This document shows positions 62,804 through 64,000 of a stretch of DNA of 64,000 nt, piece after piece; position 1 is the first letter of the stretch; each line of letters starts with the position of its first letter. The translations under genes and the position numbers were made by a program. This DNA is from Xylaria sp. FL1777 (Eukaryota; Ascomycota; Sordariomycetes; Xylariales; Xylariaceae): the NCBI GenBank assembly GCA_022578965.1, contig MU400523.1, positions 248,001 through 312,000 on the forward strand, in the 5' to 3' direction. The notes under the pieces were generated by a model. It ran no database searches, was not told where the DNA came from, and saw nothing but the letters and a program-made list of their open reading frames with translations.

Positions 62804-64000
62804 GGTTTCCGAGTCGAGACAGCAGCAGCTGGACAGACACCCGTCTCGTCCAGTGCTGCTAAGCAGAACGTCTACCGGCAGTTGACAAGTGGATTCGTGA
62901 GGCAGACAGACAAGCACGCAAAGTCGCACGGGAACAGGTTCGTTTCCACCACAGCGGTTCGGGATGAATTAAGGTTGCCGTTAGGAGTGCAAGATGCCGC
63001 GAAGTCCCGGCAGTGATGCAGGCAGGCAGCAGGCGTTTATGCCCCGGTGGGACACAGCCAGGACCAGCCGGTAATCTGACTAAGACCAATTCGTCGATGG
63101 CAGGTCTGAGAGAGAGAGAGAGGTTCTGGATCACCCTCGTGCTAATAATAATATTCCGTAGTATGAGTAGCGGAGACTAGGATGCAGTGTAAAGGGTAGT
63201 TGAACAAAGTCCCGAACGTAACGGTAGACCCTGTGATGCGTGACCAGTCCCGTGGCAAACTGAAGACGAGGGTATTAGGATTAATACCTAGGCCATGTCT
63301 TAACACCGGATGGTATGTGTGTGTGTTGATGTGTTTTCCTGTCTTCGTCGTGTTCCCCTCTTTTTCCTCGCCTTTCTCGTCTCTCTTCTTTCTTTCGCTG
63401 CCTCTGTCGATATTTCGAAAGTGTGGAACAGCTAACAACCCGGGGAAGTGTCACTTGGGACGATGTTGCTCGCCCCTCTTAGTAATCTGCAGGTCGATAT
63501 TATTACTACTGTATAGTACTCTAGATCTGGGCGGTGCTAGGCAGCTTAGGCTAGTCGGCCAATCCAGCTAGGCGAAAATGGTGTTGCCGTACAGTACAAT
63601 ATTTCTCGTACTGACATGGATCGACAACTCCTGTTAGCTGACGATGAGATGACTTGCAGTGTAAACTACCCGAACACTACCTACTGCGTACAGTAGGTAG
63701 ACCAAACAACTAACAAGAAAGCGATGAAGCTAGACGGGGACGGCAGGGAATTGTGTCATCGACGAAGGAAAGGTGAGGAGGTAATAATTCCTGTTTCGGC
63801 TTGATCAGACACCTAAGCTACTGCGTACATCCGCAGCTGTCAGGCCATTGAAACGAAGAGAGAGCAGGGGTACCACAAGCAAGTGAATTTGTAGTCGCAC
63901 TGGCTGTGCTGGAGTGGTCAACCCAGTCTACACGTACACTAGATCCCGAGGTAGGGAGGCAGGCTACTCAGTACTCTCTGTCCAGACCCTGGGTTGTGGA
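62804..64000 (-). promoter_or_regulatory. Upstream region of the Zn2Cys6 gene
   Basis: The stretch contains the probable 5' leader and promoter, with a (GA)n run at 63107-63122 (CT on the transcribed strand) and a pyrimidine-rich plus stretch at about 63,340-63,410. A perfect 10-bp inverted repeat is at 63677-63700. The 123-codon plus frame at 63200-63571 runs over the pyrimidine tract and shows no motif. I see no gene. Confidence 0.45.
63677..63700. repeat. Perfect inverted repeat, 10-bp arms
   Basis: CTACCTACTG, a 4-base spacer CGTA, then CAGTAGGTAG. Part of it (CTACTGCGTAC) recurs near 63,818. It could be a dimeric protein-binding site or a chance product of the TAGGTA words of this genome. 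Confidence 0.7.

Noticed and set aside
63200..63571. 123-codon plus frame near the right end
   Set aside because: It runs through a CT-rich tract that yields a Phe/Ser/Leu run, and it lies in the upstream region of the divergent gene.

Overview
This is nuclear DNA of a filamentous ascomycete, probably a Sordariomycete (an inference from intron style, protein families and scattered TAGGTA/GGTACC motifs). It splits into two compartments. Positions 1 to about 48,630 are extremely AT-rich and made almost wholly of retroelements destroyed by C-to-T mutation of the repeat-induced point mutation (RIP) type. From about 48,630 to 64,000 base composition is normal and the DNA carries ordinary spliced genes.

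The AT-rich block resolves completely into nested LTR retrotransposons. Four copies of one 7.5-kb Ty3/gypsy family with exact 154-bp LTRs lie end to end: Z (1-2412, minus, truncated by the window edge), A (2418-17692, plus), B (17698-25233, minus) and C (25240-48627, minus). Every junction is the pentamer AAATT (AAATTT between B and C), and the chain abuts an almost unmutated solo LTR of the same family at 48633-48770. Three later elements are nested in the chain, each with a 5-bp target duplication. F (9821-17552, chromodomain gypsy, 516-bp LTRs) lies in the 3' LTR of A. D (28925-37370, related chromodomain gypsy, 494-bp LTRs) lies in the reverse transcriptase of C. E (38214-45586, Ty1/copia, 287-bp LTRs) lies upstream of the reverse transcriptase of C. 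D itself carries a 733-bp tRNA-derived SINE-like insertion with a 14-bp duplication. Gag zinc-knuckle, reverse transcriptase, RNase H, integrase and chromodomain motifs are still readable, with Trp/Gln codons turned to stops and Gly, Asp and Glu turned to Lys, Asn and similar residues.

The normal compartment holds few genes. A 4.1-kb stretch without recognised genes is followed by a doubtful two-exon minus-strand gene (52915-53712). Next comes a seven-exon importin beta-1 (KAP95) gene on plus (54523-57620). After about 2 kb of convergent intergenic DNA there is an eleven-exon Zn2Cys6 transcription factor on minus (59596-62803), which includes a 13-nt micro-exon. The last 1.2 kb is its upstream region.

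The most interesting observations are the chain of same-family insertions that reuse one AAATT pentamer, the preference of the C-to-T mutation for cytosines preceded by a pyrimidine rather than for CpA alone, the SINE-like element, and the micro-exon. Coordinates of retroelements come from hand alignment of repeats; protein-family names come from recognised motifs, not from a database search.
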